Shown piece by piece: positions 12,701 through 26,184 of a DNA stretch of 64,000 nucleotides (its first letter is position 1; the number at the start of each line of letters is the position of its first letter). The notes beneath the pieces are model-generated. The model saw nothing but the letters and a program-made list of their open reading frames with translations, was not told the origin of the DNA and did no database searches. The position numbers and the translations under genes were made by a program. This DNA comes from Trichoplax adhaerens (lineage: Eukaryota > Placozoa > Uniplacotomia > Trichoplacea > Trichoplacidae), in the NCBI RefSeq assembly GCF_000150275.1, contig NW_002060949.1, positions 1,671,836 to 1,735,835 on the forward strand, given 5' to 3'.

Positions 12701-14857
12701 AATTTACGTATATACTTACGCAACAAAAATCTAACCTGATAACAACATTTTCCTCTGTTTTTTTTACTGCCGCAATCACATGGTTCAGATTGTCGCACAA
12801 TAAGATCAACATCTGAATTCTTTAACAGTTCTTCATATAAATTATTTTGTAATTCAGAAAGATAGCAAAATACTACTTTCTCATCTAAGTATAATGAAAT
12901 TATTATGAAGCATCAATCAGTTGTAATTAAATCATAATGTTATGTTATTCTAATAGCTACTTCGTTAGATATCGTACTTTAATCATATGAGCTGACAGAA
13001 ACAGATTATATCGTCAATGAGAATGTATACGTATTGTATATACATTATATACCAAATTCTCAATTACAAACCTTTCTTAGGTAGCTGTTCAGCAATTAAA
13101 GCTTTCGTCCGCCTTAAAAACCATTGAGAATGTAATTTTGTTAATTCTTCCGATTTTAAATTAGAATTTGCTAATTCTCGCTTTGTAACGTTAAATTTAC
13201 GCCCTTGCTTGATTGGGCTCTCATAGTCTTTCTGAAATGTCCCAAGCGTGCCCAAACAGCCCGGATTGGCCCAATCCAGTAAACACCAAAATTCAGATAA
13301 GCGATTTTGCATGGCTGTACCAGTCAATCCAATACGTCGTCTACATTTAATATTTTTCATCGCAATTGTTACCTTTGATTTGCCATCTTTTAATCGGTGA
13401 GCTTCATCAACGATAACAGCTAACCATTTGAAACTATTTAAATCGTCCAAGTAATTTCTTAATGTTTCAAATGTAGTGAGTACAACATCAAGGCGACCCT
13501 TTTCTAATTGTTGCAATGTTTCATCCTTATGTGATGCATGAAATCGGCCTACTTTAAAGTGTCCCCACGTATTTAATTCGTCAATCCAGTTATATAAAAC
13601 CGAGCCAGGTGAAACAATTAAAAATGATTGCCGTTTATTTGTAGGTGATGGACTGCTTTTCCACCATAATTTTTTCATGACATCCTCTTTAGTACCGGAT
13701 TTATTCAAGACAGCAGCGATAAAGCCGATAATTTGTACCGTTTTACCTAATCCCATATCGTCACCTAAAATGCTACCTCGATTAGCTTTGTAATTATTAT
13801 ATAAGAATTGAATACCTTCACGTTGATATTCACGTAAATAGCGATTTATATTGGCGGGTATTTGTATAGTAGTAGCCTCCGTTGCTCCGGATAGTCTATA
13901 AGTTATAGCTGGTCCGGCATGAGCATCCTTGAAGCGTGGCCTTTCGTAATCGTCATCATCAAAGCCATCTGCATCAAAATTGAGCTTCAACAACTCAGCC
14001 TGAGGGTTAATCTTTTTGACAGCATGACTTGAGGAGTTAGCAGGAGTAGAATGTTTAGCGTTGGAACTACTTTCTGACACTACATGTTTAAGCTCTTCCA
14101 AATGCGTTTGATATTCATCATCACCTTTAAGGCGTTTAAGGCGTTTTGGCTTACTTACATTAGAAATGACTTGATTAAGAGGGTCCACAAGACTACTGGA
14201 TTGAACCAAATCTTTAAATAGAGAACTGGCATCGTTATTAGATTCGACCTGGTATGATTTAGCATCAAGGTGTTTAAACAATCTGGTAGCAGAACTGGAC
14301 GTTGATTCTTTCTTTACTTTACTAGGATGAAATTTTCTTTTCCGTGATTTACCACTACGCATTAGCTTTGATATGGGTACCATTTCGCTGCCATCGCTTT
14401 CATAATCAATAAATATTACCTCTGCTAGTTGTTCGTCCTTATTATCATCGTCATCGATGATAGCTTTAATAATAGCATCATAAATTAGATCGTCACCTGC
14501 ATAAGGAGCTCGACAATGGTCACCAACTTTCCATGCAGAGGCAAAACTATCCTCTTCTTCAGCCATTATATCACTATTTTTTTTCACTTTTGAGCAATGA
14601 GGGGTATCGCGATCGAATACCAGACTAGAAATAGTTTCATTAGCAAAGTCATCCTTACGTGATGTGCTATCGGTACTAGTATGATATCTTCTAGCTGAAG
14701 AAGTACTGTGTGTTAGATCAGATATCGTCTCGCTGTAGAATCCATGATCATCCTTTAGGTTATCTAATTCATCTGATATGCTTGTATTAATGAATTGATC
14801 TTGTTCGCCGTTAGACGCATCAGAACAAAATGTAGCATCGCTATCATCGGTATCCAT
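9733..14857 (-). CDS. ERCC6L2: ERCC6L2-type SNF2/Rad54-like DNA translocase
   Basis: Snf2-family ATPase of the ERCC6L2 type, which acts in DNA repair and end processing. Exons inferred from splice signals: 14857-13072, 12884-12736, 12630-12505, 12398-12288, 12196-12125, 12022-11877, 11778-11683, 11599-11500, 11405-11253, about 11171-11112, 11029-10993, 10845-10734, 10615-10493, 10426-10284, 10200-9733. Domains: acidic N-terminus; Tudor-like domain at residues 108-166 ([11 protein letters not shown]); helicase motif [10 protein letters not shown] (about 365-373); DEAH box (about 484-487); TGTAMQNRL; the cysteine motif [13 protein letters not shown] that marks this subfamily; helicase-C with [28 protein letters not shown] and AYRIGQ; and a HEBO-like C-terminus ([15 protein letters not shown]). 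Phases agree across nearly all exons. Exon 11171-11112 holds one extra T at 11159-11161 that breaks the frame just where RTQQVEAG would align with the family; an assembly error is suspected. Confidence 0.9.
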
Positions 14858-16894
14858 GGCTACTTGATATGAACGTTAAAAGTTACGGTTATACGACAGA
14901 AATCAATTACCGTAGACTCCAAGGCAGTCAAGTTGAATTAGCAAGTGTTGAAATACAGAATTTTACTTTCCTGCGATAGCTGCATACATAAATAGCTATC
15001 AGAGTGGTCCGCTGTGGTACATTGTCACATCAGAGTAACATAGAATGCTCAAATTCAGGTGTTTTTCTCCTCTACCAAGAAATAGATCGTGCAGAAAAGA
15101 TTAACTCTTATCAACGTTTACCATCTCATTTTGTTAGCCAATTGCAGAGATGATAGGCTAATCTTCTTCCTAGTTTTTCCCTCAGTAAACTAGTATTGTA
15201 GTGTGTTTCAATGTGACCAAACACGGCTTGTAATTAAAGAAAGATTCTCAAAACAATTGAATTCAGTTTACTAATGCCACTCCATACGAAGAAAAATAGG
15301 ACCTGCAGGAATTTACCATACGATCAAGATTAATTGGCAACGTTGACGATTTCAATTTGCGAGCCACTCGTATAGAATGAAGGATAAGTCAGCTTCTCAT
15401 CTTAGCCTTTCTCGGGTAGTAGATTATTACGCGTAGTACCCGCGTACTTTAATAGAATTCAATGCAATTCCAGTTTGCAATTCGCGAATGATGACCAAAG
15501 CAAGCAGATGCGATCTGTTATTTAATGGGACCGAAATTTTCGGGGTATGGATTTGCCTATAGTAAGTGTACCCTAGTACTTAGACATATCACCAGACCCA
15601 TACTAATGTATACATTGATGGAAAAGATGGCATTGTGACTTGAAGTTCTCAGTATGGCTAAGTGTAGTTGCACTACCACCAGTACGGAAACACAATATTA
15701 AAGCCCTACTAGCCCTTATTTTCGTTGTGCACATTTACACCATCGCATAATACGAGAACCTCTCATTGAGTGCATAGTCTTATAGTCTGAGCGAAACCAG
15801 GTAGGAAATCCATACTTTCCACAAATTATTTTCGTAGGTGCTGACTGTATTGCTATATTACTTTGCAATTGCACTGTCTTTGCCAGCGCGGAAGTACATA
15901 CAAACGTTAAAATGAGCAAATCTACAATTTAAAAGAGTTTCTAGAGTCCGTTATACTCCAGTGCATAGGCCTTCCGATGCCAAATTACGACTGCTAATTA
16001 AGATAGAATAATTATTATTATACTATGCGGGGTGCTGGATACCTAAAAATTTGAGCAAAATCTTCAATTAAGACTGAATCTCTTCCGTTATGGTTAAATA
16101 TCCCAACTCGTAGTAGTCCCTAATAGTCCCAGCACAAAAATACAGTTGCTAACATGGATATTTACAATTCTCACTCATTTATTCACTTATTCAGGCATAA
16201 AATTACACTATTATTACTGTACAAAGTTCGCCGGGTTTGATTTGCTAAAATATTATGACTACCGGCGGCGTAAAGTGTAGCGATATAATTTCATACAAAT
16301 GACTGGAACTAAGAATTACAGTTTGTGACAATGACAATATGTTGACCATTCCTATTAGATACTTCAATTGAATAAATCAACGGTTCGATCGGAATTTTTT
16401 CCATTCCATTACTATGGATTATCAGCATACAAGAAAGTTTATCTTACTAGGTAATGATTCAATAAAGTAGATAAGTATGAGTAAACTTGTTTTCATAGCA
16501 ATTAAGTGCATGCTGTTATGTACCTCCTTGCTGAAGTACACATAGTAGAGTACACAAATAATACATTCAGCTGTCGATACTTAAATACGCTACGGATAAG
16601 TAGTATTTTAATGAGGTAATACAGCAAACTACACTAAAAGCTGGTATAGCAAGATGAATTATATTCACATGCTTTAATGATTATCCATTGATAATTATAA
16701 TCATATATTAAATTTATATTAATAAAAACTTTCAGGAATTAACAAGCGCTCTTGTATACAAAAATTGTAACCATGACGTCCGTAGTGATGTTAGTAGTCA
16801 CTGTCGTAATAAATTTTGTGATTAGACAGATTAATAAATGCATGAGATATTTGCTTTAGTAATAATTTAGGTGGAAATCAGAACATAAATTTTC
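14858..16894. other. Intergenic region between ERCC6L2 and POP1
   Basis: Upstream of ERCC6L2 and downstream of POP1 (both minus strand). No gene, RNA or repeat could be supported; a short frame at 15716-15919 has no recognisable content. Confidence 0.45.
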
Positions 16895-19432
16895 TTAAAA
16901 TATAAGAATTTTTAAACTTGCGAAATGATACTGTAGTGATTTTGTGTCTCGTATGAGAATAAAATGGCTAAATTGATCGATGGGCTGCTCGAATAACTTA
17001 GTCAATCCAACAATACTGCAATATCCAACTGCACATCCATAGCCAACAGAGTGTGAATAGTCACCACACGATACATATCCAATAATACTGCGTTCTAGTA
17101 CTCCTTGTAATAACGATTTATCTAAGTTCCCTTTAAAATACTCATCTTTCAGCTTTGAAAAATCTTCATTTCTAGGTAAACAAATAGGACAAAACTGTCT
17201 TGGTGTACCGCGCTTATACATTTTAATTTTGACGGCTACAAGTGCACGACTATGATTGTTAATTATTTGGCTTATACCAAAGTTACTCATTTCTTTATCG
17301 AAAGCTTCAGCCTGCGTTCGATTTGATTTGCAAACTTTCTTTAGCAGTAACTGATTTAAGGTACTTAATTCTTTACGGCATCTTATAACATAATAAGTGC
17401 GTGTTTCATGTATCTTCTCTCCAGTTTTAAAACTTTCAGTTACTGCAAGCAAAATAAAAGTAAAATCGTAAATTACTTCAGGAGTAATACCGTTTACAGA
17501 GCATAAAAAATCAGGCTAAATATTTAGAAAATTATAAAGTGATATTACCTTGTAAAAATTTCCTCCAATATTCTATCAATTCATCCCAGCGGTTCAAGAA
17601 TGGCGATAAAATACCAATTTTGGAGTAATTGATTCGTTTTGCTGGGGGCCTAAGATAGTAATCTGACGTCAACTTCTGATGCGTTGCTACGGCGTTAATA
17701 CAGCCTGCAGCTGTATCAGGATAATCTGATGGAAAGATAGGAATTCCTTGCTCCAAGTATTGTTTAGCACTCTCTTGCAAACCAATAGCGCGTGCTCCAC
17801 AATAAATAAGTGATAGCCAGAATGGCATACCCCAACCAGCAGGTAAAATTAAATCCCATCCACTATTAATAAAGTCGCTTTCATTATTAATATTTATAAG
17901 GGTGGCTGTCGCACCAGTTTGTTGGATAAGTAATACAGGAATGGAAATTTTATTATCTATATCATTTAGTTCCAGTTGTCCATTAAATATTTGCATACGT
18001 AGTTTATTTAATTCATGGTCGGGTTTTTTAGCTTCTTTAACATTTTTACGAATAGTAGGATTCCATAACAACGTCCGAGCAAACTCACTTGACCAATTTT
18101 GAAGATAGGATTGGCAAGAATCTATATTTATGAAACAAATAGATTGTAAAGTGTTATTACTCCGCAGTAGTTTATACAGATTCCGTTCGGTTGCACATTA
18201 AACAAGTCTGAAATAGTGTGAAACTTATTTATGGTCATGCCTCAAAGCTCAGCATGATATTTTTTAAGCAGTACGATACCTGTAACTATCGATCGGTTCA
18301 GGTTATGGTATCTCTTCTTCAAGATAGGACGATTTAATCGGGGATCGCCTACATTTAATGCAAGAACTGAACCTCTCGGTAAAGTAGCAGTAGACGATAG
18401 GGTTAATAATTTCGTCCAGGTAGTTTCAATTTCGGATCTTTCATTGTGCAATTTGAAAGCACGATATAGCACACTTTGCGACATTGGGCCTCTTAAAGAG
18501 AATCGAAGAAGTGAACTATCATCAGCAGTATGAGAGTCAATTTCAAGCATGTTATCTTGTCTATTTTGCTGATTTATTAAAGTTATTTGATCGAGTAATT
18601 CCTGGTAGCATGATGGATGACACCATAACCATAAAGATCTATTTGGGTTACTCGTATCATCGCTTGAATCAAGGCAGTTCCATAGAAATGATACCGGCCC
18701 AATCGCTTGATAAGGATAAGAATCACAATAATAACATACCAAGCAACCTTCCACACCACCTTGAAGATAATCCATACTATCGATCGTAGATCCTAATGTT
18801 AACGATATGACAATATATACAGTACATTATTGTGTCAATTCGTCATGCATTATATTAATAAAGATATAAGATAGGAAATGGCATTTTGCAATCTAAGTTG
18901 TGTCAAGATGAGAATAACAAGGCTAACCTGTCTGATTGTTAGTTAAGCGGGCAAAAGTATTGACTATAACCTGTTGTAAACCTTTTATTTCTATACATCT
19001 ATAATAGGATATATCTTGTATGGTACACTCATTCTTGCATGCTCGATAGGCAGCTCGTTTGCCTTTTTCGCAAGAAATTTCAGCAATTTTAAAATTCCAT
19101 TGGTCAGACATTTTCATTCGTTTAGCATGCCAAATATGTGTTTCCAACCACTGACTTACATTGTCTTTCCTTTGAAAATTTCTCTTTTTTGAGGTACGTC
19201 GTTTTTTTTTCGTTGTTGCTGTAGGCTTGGTCTTGTCGGTTGTATCTTTGCTTATTAAGCGTTTGGGTAACCTCTTCCGATTATGGCTAGCTGCTCGACG
19301 ACGCATTCTCCTGGATACAGTCTGAAATAGAGAACGAGATCCTCCTATGGTCTTAACAGCGATTTCCATCTTTTTTATTTCATCAACTCGGCTCTCAATG
19401 AAGCCTTTGACATCTAATGTTTTGCTTGCCAT
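16895..19432 (-). CDS. POP1: POP1, RNase P/MRP protein subunit
   Basis: Largest protein subunit of the nuclear ribonucleoproteins RNase P (tRNA 5' maturation) and RNase MRP (rRNA processing). Four exons: 19432-18928, 18792-18280, 18121-17549, 17442-16895. All junction phases agree, giving 712 aa, shorter than the roughly 1000-aa vertebrate protein. The N-terminal Pop1 domain is clear: LFQTVSRRMRRRAASHNRKRLPKRL, split here as LFQTVSRRMRRRAASHNR then KRLPKRL, followed by a Lys-rich stretch and WLETHIWHAKRMKM. Exon 2 has the GGVEGCL and GPVSFLW segment. Exon 3 has the POPLD core GWDLILPAGWGMPFWLSL then GIPIFPSDYPDTAAG. Exon 4 has YVSCGDYSHSVGYG and ends SLQYHFASLKILIF. The start is the first ATG in frame. 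It is head-to-head with TRAPPC12, 1.3 kb away. Confidence 0.94.
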
Positions 19433-20750
19433 TTTGCTATAGAGTTCTAGGCAATGTAGGCCTTGGATGAATACTGCAAGAGAGATTGCGGAGGGGAATG
19501 ATCGCTGATTGAACGTTTTCAGTTTTTGTCGATCTAACCTGGATATCGCAGTTCAATGGAAGTATCACTGCTCTTGCCGTTTTTCAGCTATCACCTGTAA
19601 TCTCTACAATCTACCTTGTACCTTATGAGCTTAGAGTAAAGAATTTATCCAACTATTCCATGTCCTGCTTCTATTTCTGCTTGACTTTGCTCACAATTTA
19701 TTGAAGCTAAAGCTCAGAGCTCGGTCTAGAATCAGTCAGCTCGTAGCTCACGCTAGTTCTGCAGACTATACATTAGATAACAGCAGCCGTATGCCAAACT
19801 ACTATAGTAATGCTCTATTCCTCAATACTTGGTTGCGAATGGGTAGTGCATAGAGGCCAACGAAAACTTCTTCCACCTCGACAATCTTCTGTGTTTCATT
19901 CATGTCCAATTGTATAGTACAGTAGCAGCGACTGCTGAGGAGTCCCTGACAATACTATGAATTTTGCCTCTGCCGATGACGTCAGCTGTGGATTCCCATG
20001 ACAGCAGTACGATCCGGTCCGGTCCGGTCCGATCCGGCTCAGTAGGCCTGAACCAGGGAGATTGTACAGTACAGTACAATGTACAGTACTTGAAACTAGA
20101 AACTACTTACAGTACAGTACTGTACTGTAGAAAAAGTGTATCCTTAGGTAACATATAGTGATGGTACGCAAAGCATTGTCCGTAATTCATATTGATCTAT
20201 CGTAGTTCAAGAGTAGGAGCTCAGTTGATTGAGTTGTTTTTCTAGAGTTGGTTGGTAGTTTGAACCATTTTAAGACAGACTTACTGTAGAATGCCTTTAG
20301 GGCTAGGGGTCGAGTTTGGGGGGAGGAAAGTAGGAGAAGGTTAAGGTTTGATCTTATTGAAAAGGGATATAGAAAATGCTACGGGTTATTTGCCAATCTT
20401 CTACTGGAAATCTTGGCCGAAAAAAGAATATTAGCCTTTTGTAGCTATATTGATTGACAGTAAGCTTGTACTGGTGACATTAATTTTGCTAGGCAATTGT
20501 AATTATGGGGGTGAAATAGCAACGAATACCATGTCAGTAGAAGGAATTGCGAGCAAAAATAATGTCACCCTTGCAGAGATACTGTGTACCGTCTGAGTGC
20601 CTATGCACTGCACTGTAGCAAATGGACTGTACCTGGATTACCCTCTCCTCCATTATCCAATTTATCCCCCATAATTTCCTTGCGGATAGCCGCAGCCATT
20701 AACCATTATCGCTTAGCTACATTTTGGCTAAAAATTCCTCGAGCACAACG
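19433..20750. promoter_or_regulatory. Shared 5' region between POP1 and TRAPPC12
   Basis: Both flanking genes start outward from here, so their promoters must lie within it. Visible features: a (GGTCC)-type simple repeat at about 20012-20037, and a cluster of TACAGTAC/GTACTGTA palindromes at about 20066-20127 like the one upstream of BLCAP. No TATA box was identified with confidence. Whether one bidirectional promoter or two separate ones are used is not visible. Confidence 0.35.
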
Positions 20751-23700
20751 ATGAGCGATAGTAATGAGAATAGCGCAACTAATTTTGAAATCCAGACTGC
20801 TCAACAAAGTGAAAATGACAACAGCAATGAGGTGATGATATCACTTGATGAGGGTACGGTAGGTACTGTCAGTAATGTTGGATCGATAGAAAGTGTCGAT
20901 TTAGGCCAATCGACAGCAGCAGTCGCTTTGAGTATGGAGGAAAACCATTCAGATGACGAACTAACTGGATTTACTGATCCTATCCAAGTAGATCAGCAGC
21001 CAGTAATAGATCCTATCAAGGAAGTAAATGACACACAAGATAAATCAATCCAGCAAGTTTCAATCAATATGGATAATAGGCAAGAGACATCAGCAATAGC
21101 CCAAGATGATCAACCAATACTGATCGATGACAACCAAGATGTACATAATCAATCTCATATATCCGATCTTATAGATAGTAGTAGTGAAAGAGCTGAGAGC
21201 GATCATGAAATAGCAGATTTAGATGATGGTGAATTCGTGCAGGAAAGCTTAGACATGAGTCGTGATGATATCAGTAGTGTCAATGAGGAAAAGTTTGATG
21301 ATCAAGAGATCGATATCACTTCACAAACGCAATCCACTGTAGATCAAACCGATTTAACATCGCCAAATACGCCACTCCAGGAAAGTGAAGAACAAAGTTA
21401 CATTCGATCGGAAGACCAGAATTATAATATAACTATTCCATCTCAAGACGACCAAAATGACACTAGTTTAACCCAGCCTTCAAATGATTTCCAATTGGAT
21501 CAATCGACGGAACAAGTTGATACTAATCAGCAAGATAGAGCTGTAAGTAGGATTACACCCGACGATAATATCCAATCGGATATACCGAAATCTCCTCAAA
21601 GCCAACAAGAAGATAACCAACTACACAGTCAAGACTTTACTTTCCATAGTACAACTGAAAGCAAAGAGACTCCTTCGGTTGTTCGCGTTCCATCGCAACA
21701 AAATACGATCCGTTTCGATAACGTTGTATCAGATCCATTAACGGAGTTTGCACGAGCTGCCGAACAGAGTCAAAGGTACATAGCAGAGATGTGACATTAG
21801 TACTTACGACATACTTGTACGTAGTAAATACCAAATAGTTAAATAGATAAAAACAGATAACATGATGGATCGACAAAAAAATATCAATTTACTTCGGTTA
21901 TTACCCCGAAGAAAATATGAATAGGAAGTATATCATAATTAACTTGATAAGATCAATTGATCGATTAATTATTATTTACAATAAATTTTATATTTAATAT
22001 CATTAACATTTTACTTGACCAATTTAGTCAAGATAACAATCTAAATGCTACCGATCAAGCCATGAGCCCGAAAATAAACCAGATCGAGAATCCATTTGTT
22101 GGTCAAATAACTGATAACTACGACCTTGGAAGTGATGTCTCCGGTATTGAATTCTTTGATAATTTACCAGTCCAAAAGGGTAGTCAACCTTCAACAAATC
22201 AAATCGCTTCAACTCAAGAACAAGAAGAGATTACATTAAGCAAGGTTGGAGTAAAACGATACTTTTACATTGCTAAAGTAACGTTATTATTTTAATGACA
22301 TGTCTCAGTATATCCGCCTACTAAGTTATGTATAATAAAAATTAGTTATTGCAGACATTAACGGAACAGCAAGCATCAATGTGGATATCTTCTTCCACTA
22401 CTAGGCAGTTATTGTCTGGGCTTATAGAAATTGATACAAAACATTTATCAATTGCTGGATTAGCTGTCGATTATAAAAATGTAAGTTAGATCTAGATCTA
22501 GATCATGCCTTGTCTTAAATCAAATCTATCATAAGAAATAATGAGAATGATTATATAATCTTTATTTATTGTACGCGTAGAGTGATCCAGTAAAGGAAGT
22601 GATATTAAAATGCTTTGGTGAAGGTGAAGCAAGTAAACGACAAGTATTAACGGTCGATTCAGTTACTCAGGATGAGGAAGGGCTCAAACAGTTGCTCGTT
22701 AGTATCAACGAATATATACGTTTCTTAATTTTTATCACTATGATAATTCTAATGAAATTGTCATCCTTTCAATAGCTATCGAATTGTTTCCATGCCGCGT
22801 TAGAACTTTCCGGCAGATTATTAACTAGATTCGGACAAGGTTATCAAAACGATCAACATGTTGGTCACTCCTTAGAGTCTTTGCAAGTAAAAAAATACTT
22901 TATTCCTGCGCTTGTTTTTATATTCAATATATTATACCCGCCTAATGACAAAACGACGATATTTTACAGATTTGGATGTGTAGAATTGCTTTACTTATAA
23001 AACTAAATATGTTTGGCACTGCGGAAGCGGAGATGATTGCTTTCGGTGATTTAGATAATCCAGACTTATATTTCGAATATTATCCTGAAAAATATCCTAA
23101 CCTAACCGGTAAAAACCAATTTGTTGAATATTCGTTACTATTTTATCTCTTTCTGTTATCCTATTTTTATATTCAGCATCTCAACAATCTACTTAATGAA
23201 CGATAATGTAGGTTGTATAGTCCCATTTGCCATGCGTATTATTCATGCAGAGTTGCCCCAGTTTACAGGCAAATTAAATGAATCACTAGATCGATTATAT
23301 CGATTGCATTATGCCTGCTTAGAGGTTAGTTTATTATAGCATATAAAAGTATTTAAAGTCGCTATGACTCGCTATTACTTCTTTAATTACCATTTGATAA
23401 CGATCTTATCATTACTTTTAGGCACTAAACAATATTAAAGCAGGTCTATCTGCTGAAGGTTCTGTCTTAGTAAGCGAATCAGCAGCAGAATTGTGTGATC
23501 GTAAGAAATATTTATTACTCCAAAAATTGATAATAGACGTTATCAGTTTTTATCATTGCTTTTGCTTTACATTAATTGCTATATTTAGTGAAATGATGTA
23601 GATATCAATTATCATCAATATATTATTATCCTGCTTAAAATTGTAGGCGGTATGAAACTATGGCAAAGTAGGGACTTGCGGGTTCTGTTTGGAATTGGGA

Positions 23701-24868
23701 ATTGTTTACTTGCGTTAAAGGTTATAATACTGATAATATATTTTTAAAGCTACCGAAAAAGTACCCAATCGTAATGATAATCTTTTGAAATTTTTCAGGA
23801 ATTTTCTCTTGCAGTTAAAGTATTTGAGTCCATATGTAAACTAGTTCCTGAATCTGAATTAAAAATTCTATCCGGAATTGGCCGAATATATCTACAAGTA
23901 TGAAGTGAAATTACAGAATAATGCTATCGCTTATTTAGTAAAGTATTTCATTTTCAAATAAAGCCTTAGTGTCGTTTTGTTAGAGTCTAAGGTATAATCG
24001 ATTGATTGTTTATTTACGCCCTTTAGCTTGGAGATGTCGATATGGCTAGAAGATATTTCAAAAAAGTAGAAAGCAAAGCGACTGGAGATGCTCGCGATGT
24101 ATGCATGACTGTAATGAATCGGTGGGTACATTTGAACGCACTATCTAGCCTACATATCAGTTCGTAATCGTAAGGGTATTTGTTATACATTGGTATAGGG
24201 GCTTCTTGTCAATTGGCTTATCAGATTACAAAGACGCCTATAAACACTTTATTGCTGCTAGAAAATTAGAACCTAATAATAAGATGGTATTTATCTTGTT
24301 CATAGTTTTCACAACCTAATTTCTATTTTGAAATTCTATCACTTTTTGAAAGATATAAATGTAATAATGGTATCATCCGTGTAATGTTGTCAACTAGTCG
24401 ATGCATCTTGGGTAACGTTCCTTTTTTTGTACCTTATAGGCACTTAATAATTTAGCGGTTTGCCTTGTTTATTGTGGAAAATTAAAACAGGTAACGTATG
24501 CAATAAAAAAATTGTACTCTATAATTCTTTCGAAAATAATATATTTTACACCTGTGGGTTGATAAAACTTATTCTCAGTGATACACGTTAGCTAATTTAG
24601 GGTAGTCATTTAAATTTCAATAATTATTTACCTCATCTCAAGATAGAAATTGACAATCATTGATTAATTTATCCAGGCAGTAGTTATGCTCGAAGAACTT
24701 GTATGGAAGGATCCACCCGATAATTTGGACGAAGGGTTATTGTTCAATTTATGTATATGTTATGAATTAGAATCATCTCTGAGTTTGCAAAAGAAATTAA
24801 AACTATTAGAATTAGTTGGTCGCCACAAAGGTGACGCTTTCAACTTGCAGTGCTTAAAGATTGCGTAA
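20751..24868 (+). CDS. TRAPPC12: TRAPPC12, TRAPP III tethering complex TPR subunit
   Basis: TRAPP complex subunit 12, acting in ER-Golgi traffic and autophagy. Exons: 20751-21775, 22028-22244, 22355-22480, 22581-22697, 22776-22886, 22970-23108, 23212-23324, 23422-23500, 23647-23720, 23799-23897, 24027-24121, 24199-24286, 24440-24490, 24677-24868. All 13 junctions are in phase and give 841 aa. The first about 410 residues are acidic, Gln/Ser/Asp-rich and disordered, ending in short NPF-like text (ENPFVG). The conserved C-terminal half is TPR helices: VPFAMRIIHAELPQF, LWQSRDLRVLFGIGNCLL, LSGIGRIYLQ, ALNNLAVCLVYCGKL, and the diagnostic end LFNLCICYELESS to GDAFNLQCLKIA. The ATG at 20751 is chosen because the codons upstream in frame lack another ATG. 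It is longer than the vertebrate protein because of the disordered N-terminus. Confidence 0.93.
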
Positions 24869-26184
24869 TAAGGAAGATTCCAGACTTAATAACTAACACA
24901 AGAAATGAAAAGTGTATGACAACTAAATGCATAATTAGTCCTTAGTAGATGCTATCAAGCTTAGCAAGGAATTTTTATGATTTCAAAAAGTTACCATAGT
25001 TTTGTGTGTTTACTAATCTGGTACTTTCTCAAATATTTAGTTTAGCGCTCATTGAAATAGGTTTTTGCTAATGCTATCGACGGCTACTCTCGATATTCAA
25101 ATACTTTTATCTTGCCTCTCGAAATCTTCATCAAGAATATGTTTAACAAAATTTATATTTAATAATTTACACATATTACTAACATTTAATGGCATAGCTC
25201 TATTCCTAGAATTTAGGATGGTTGCAGTATGGTACATGTACCTGTTCATGCTGTAATTAATATTATGTATAGATATACACATGTATATACTAAGATTTGT
25301 AAGTACAGCTTTCTGACGGATTAACGTTTCAGTTAAAATCATTCAATCCAAAATGATTTACTATATTGAATTGTTTAATTTATGGCGAGGATAATAAATT
25401 ATTTCCATATTATTGAAATAAAAGCTCTTCTTGTTCTGTAGTCTGTACTCTACACTGATGAATTCGATCACATCAATTTATAAACAAGTCCCGCTGCTAC
25501 TGTAGTATTTTTTTAACACGCTGATCGATATGTACCGTAAGATTCATATATTTTTGAGTTCCTGGTATTATCTTATAGTTAGTAGGATCTGTAATATGGT
25601 CGTTATTTTCTACGCTAAACTAAGCTTTAGAACATAACATGATACAGTTTGAGGATTAAATAAATCAGTCTAGCCAAAAACTGACAAACACTCAAACGCT
25701 GCAGTAAGTATGCGCATTTTACTTACAATAATAGCAATCCGTATTCAGCAATAGCGTAAATATTTAATATCAAAAGCCGATTTATTGATATTATTAATCC
25801 AATTTCGTCAAGGTCTTAACGCATATTGTAATATAAATCATATATAGATTTACATCACGTCAATAACATTAAGATATTTGCTGCAATGCATCAATCATAA
25901 CGAGTACAGTGATCAAATCATAAATTTACATATAGCGAATGCATTTACCATAGTATGAATTTACATATCTAGAAAGAGGTAAGCGTTAATGTCATGATAT
26001 AATACTTATTCAAATGTCACTTATAAGTTTAAAACCGTTTTTAAATTTAAAATCAGTATTAGCTTTATGTTATTTCTTAATACTCTCTCGGCGGCTCAAG
26101 CTGAGAGTAGGAACGGCATTAGGCATTATAAGGATATTTCAAAGGTCTATTGACAATAAAGATCACTGAAAGATCTGATTCTTG
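24869..26184. other. Convergent intergenic region
   Basis: Contains the 3' ends of TRAPPC12 (+) and the minus-strand TULIP-like gene. No gene or repeat is supported; frames at 25065-25342 on both strands overlap each other and lack recognisable content. Confidence 0.45.

Noticed and set aside
20215-20275. tRNA-like stretch (GCTCAGTTGATTGAG then GTTTGAACC)
   Set aside because: Resembles A and B boxes, but the B box is mismatched and no acceptor or anticodon stems could be paired; at most a decayed SINE-type fragment.
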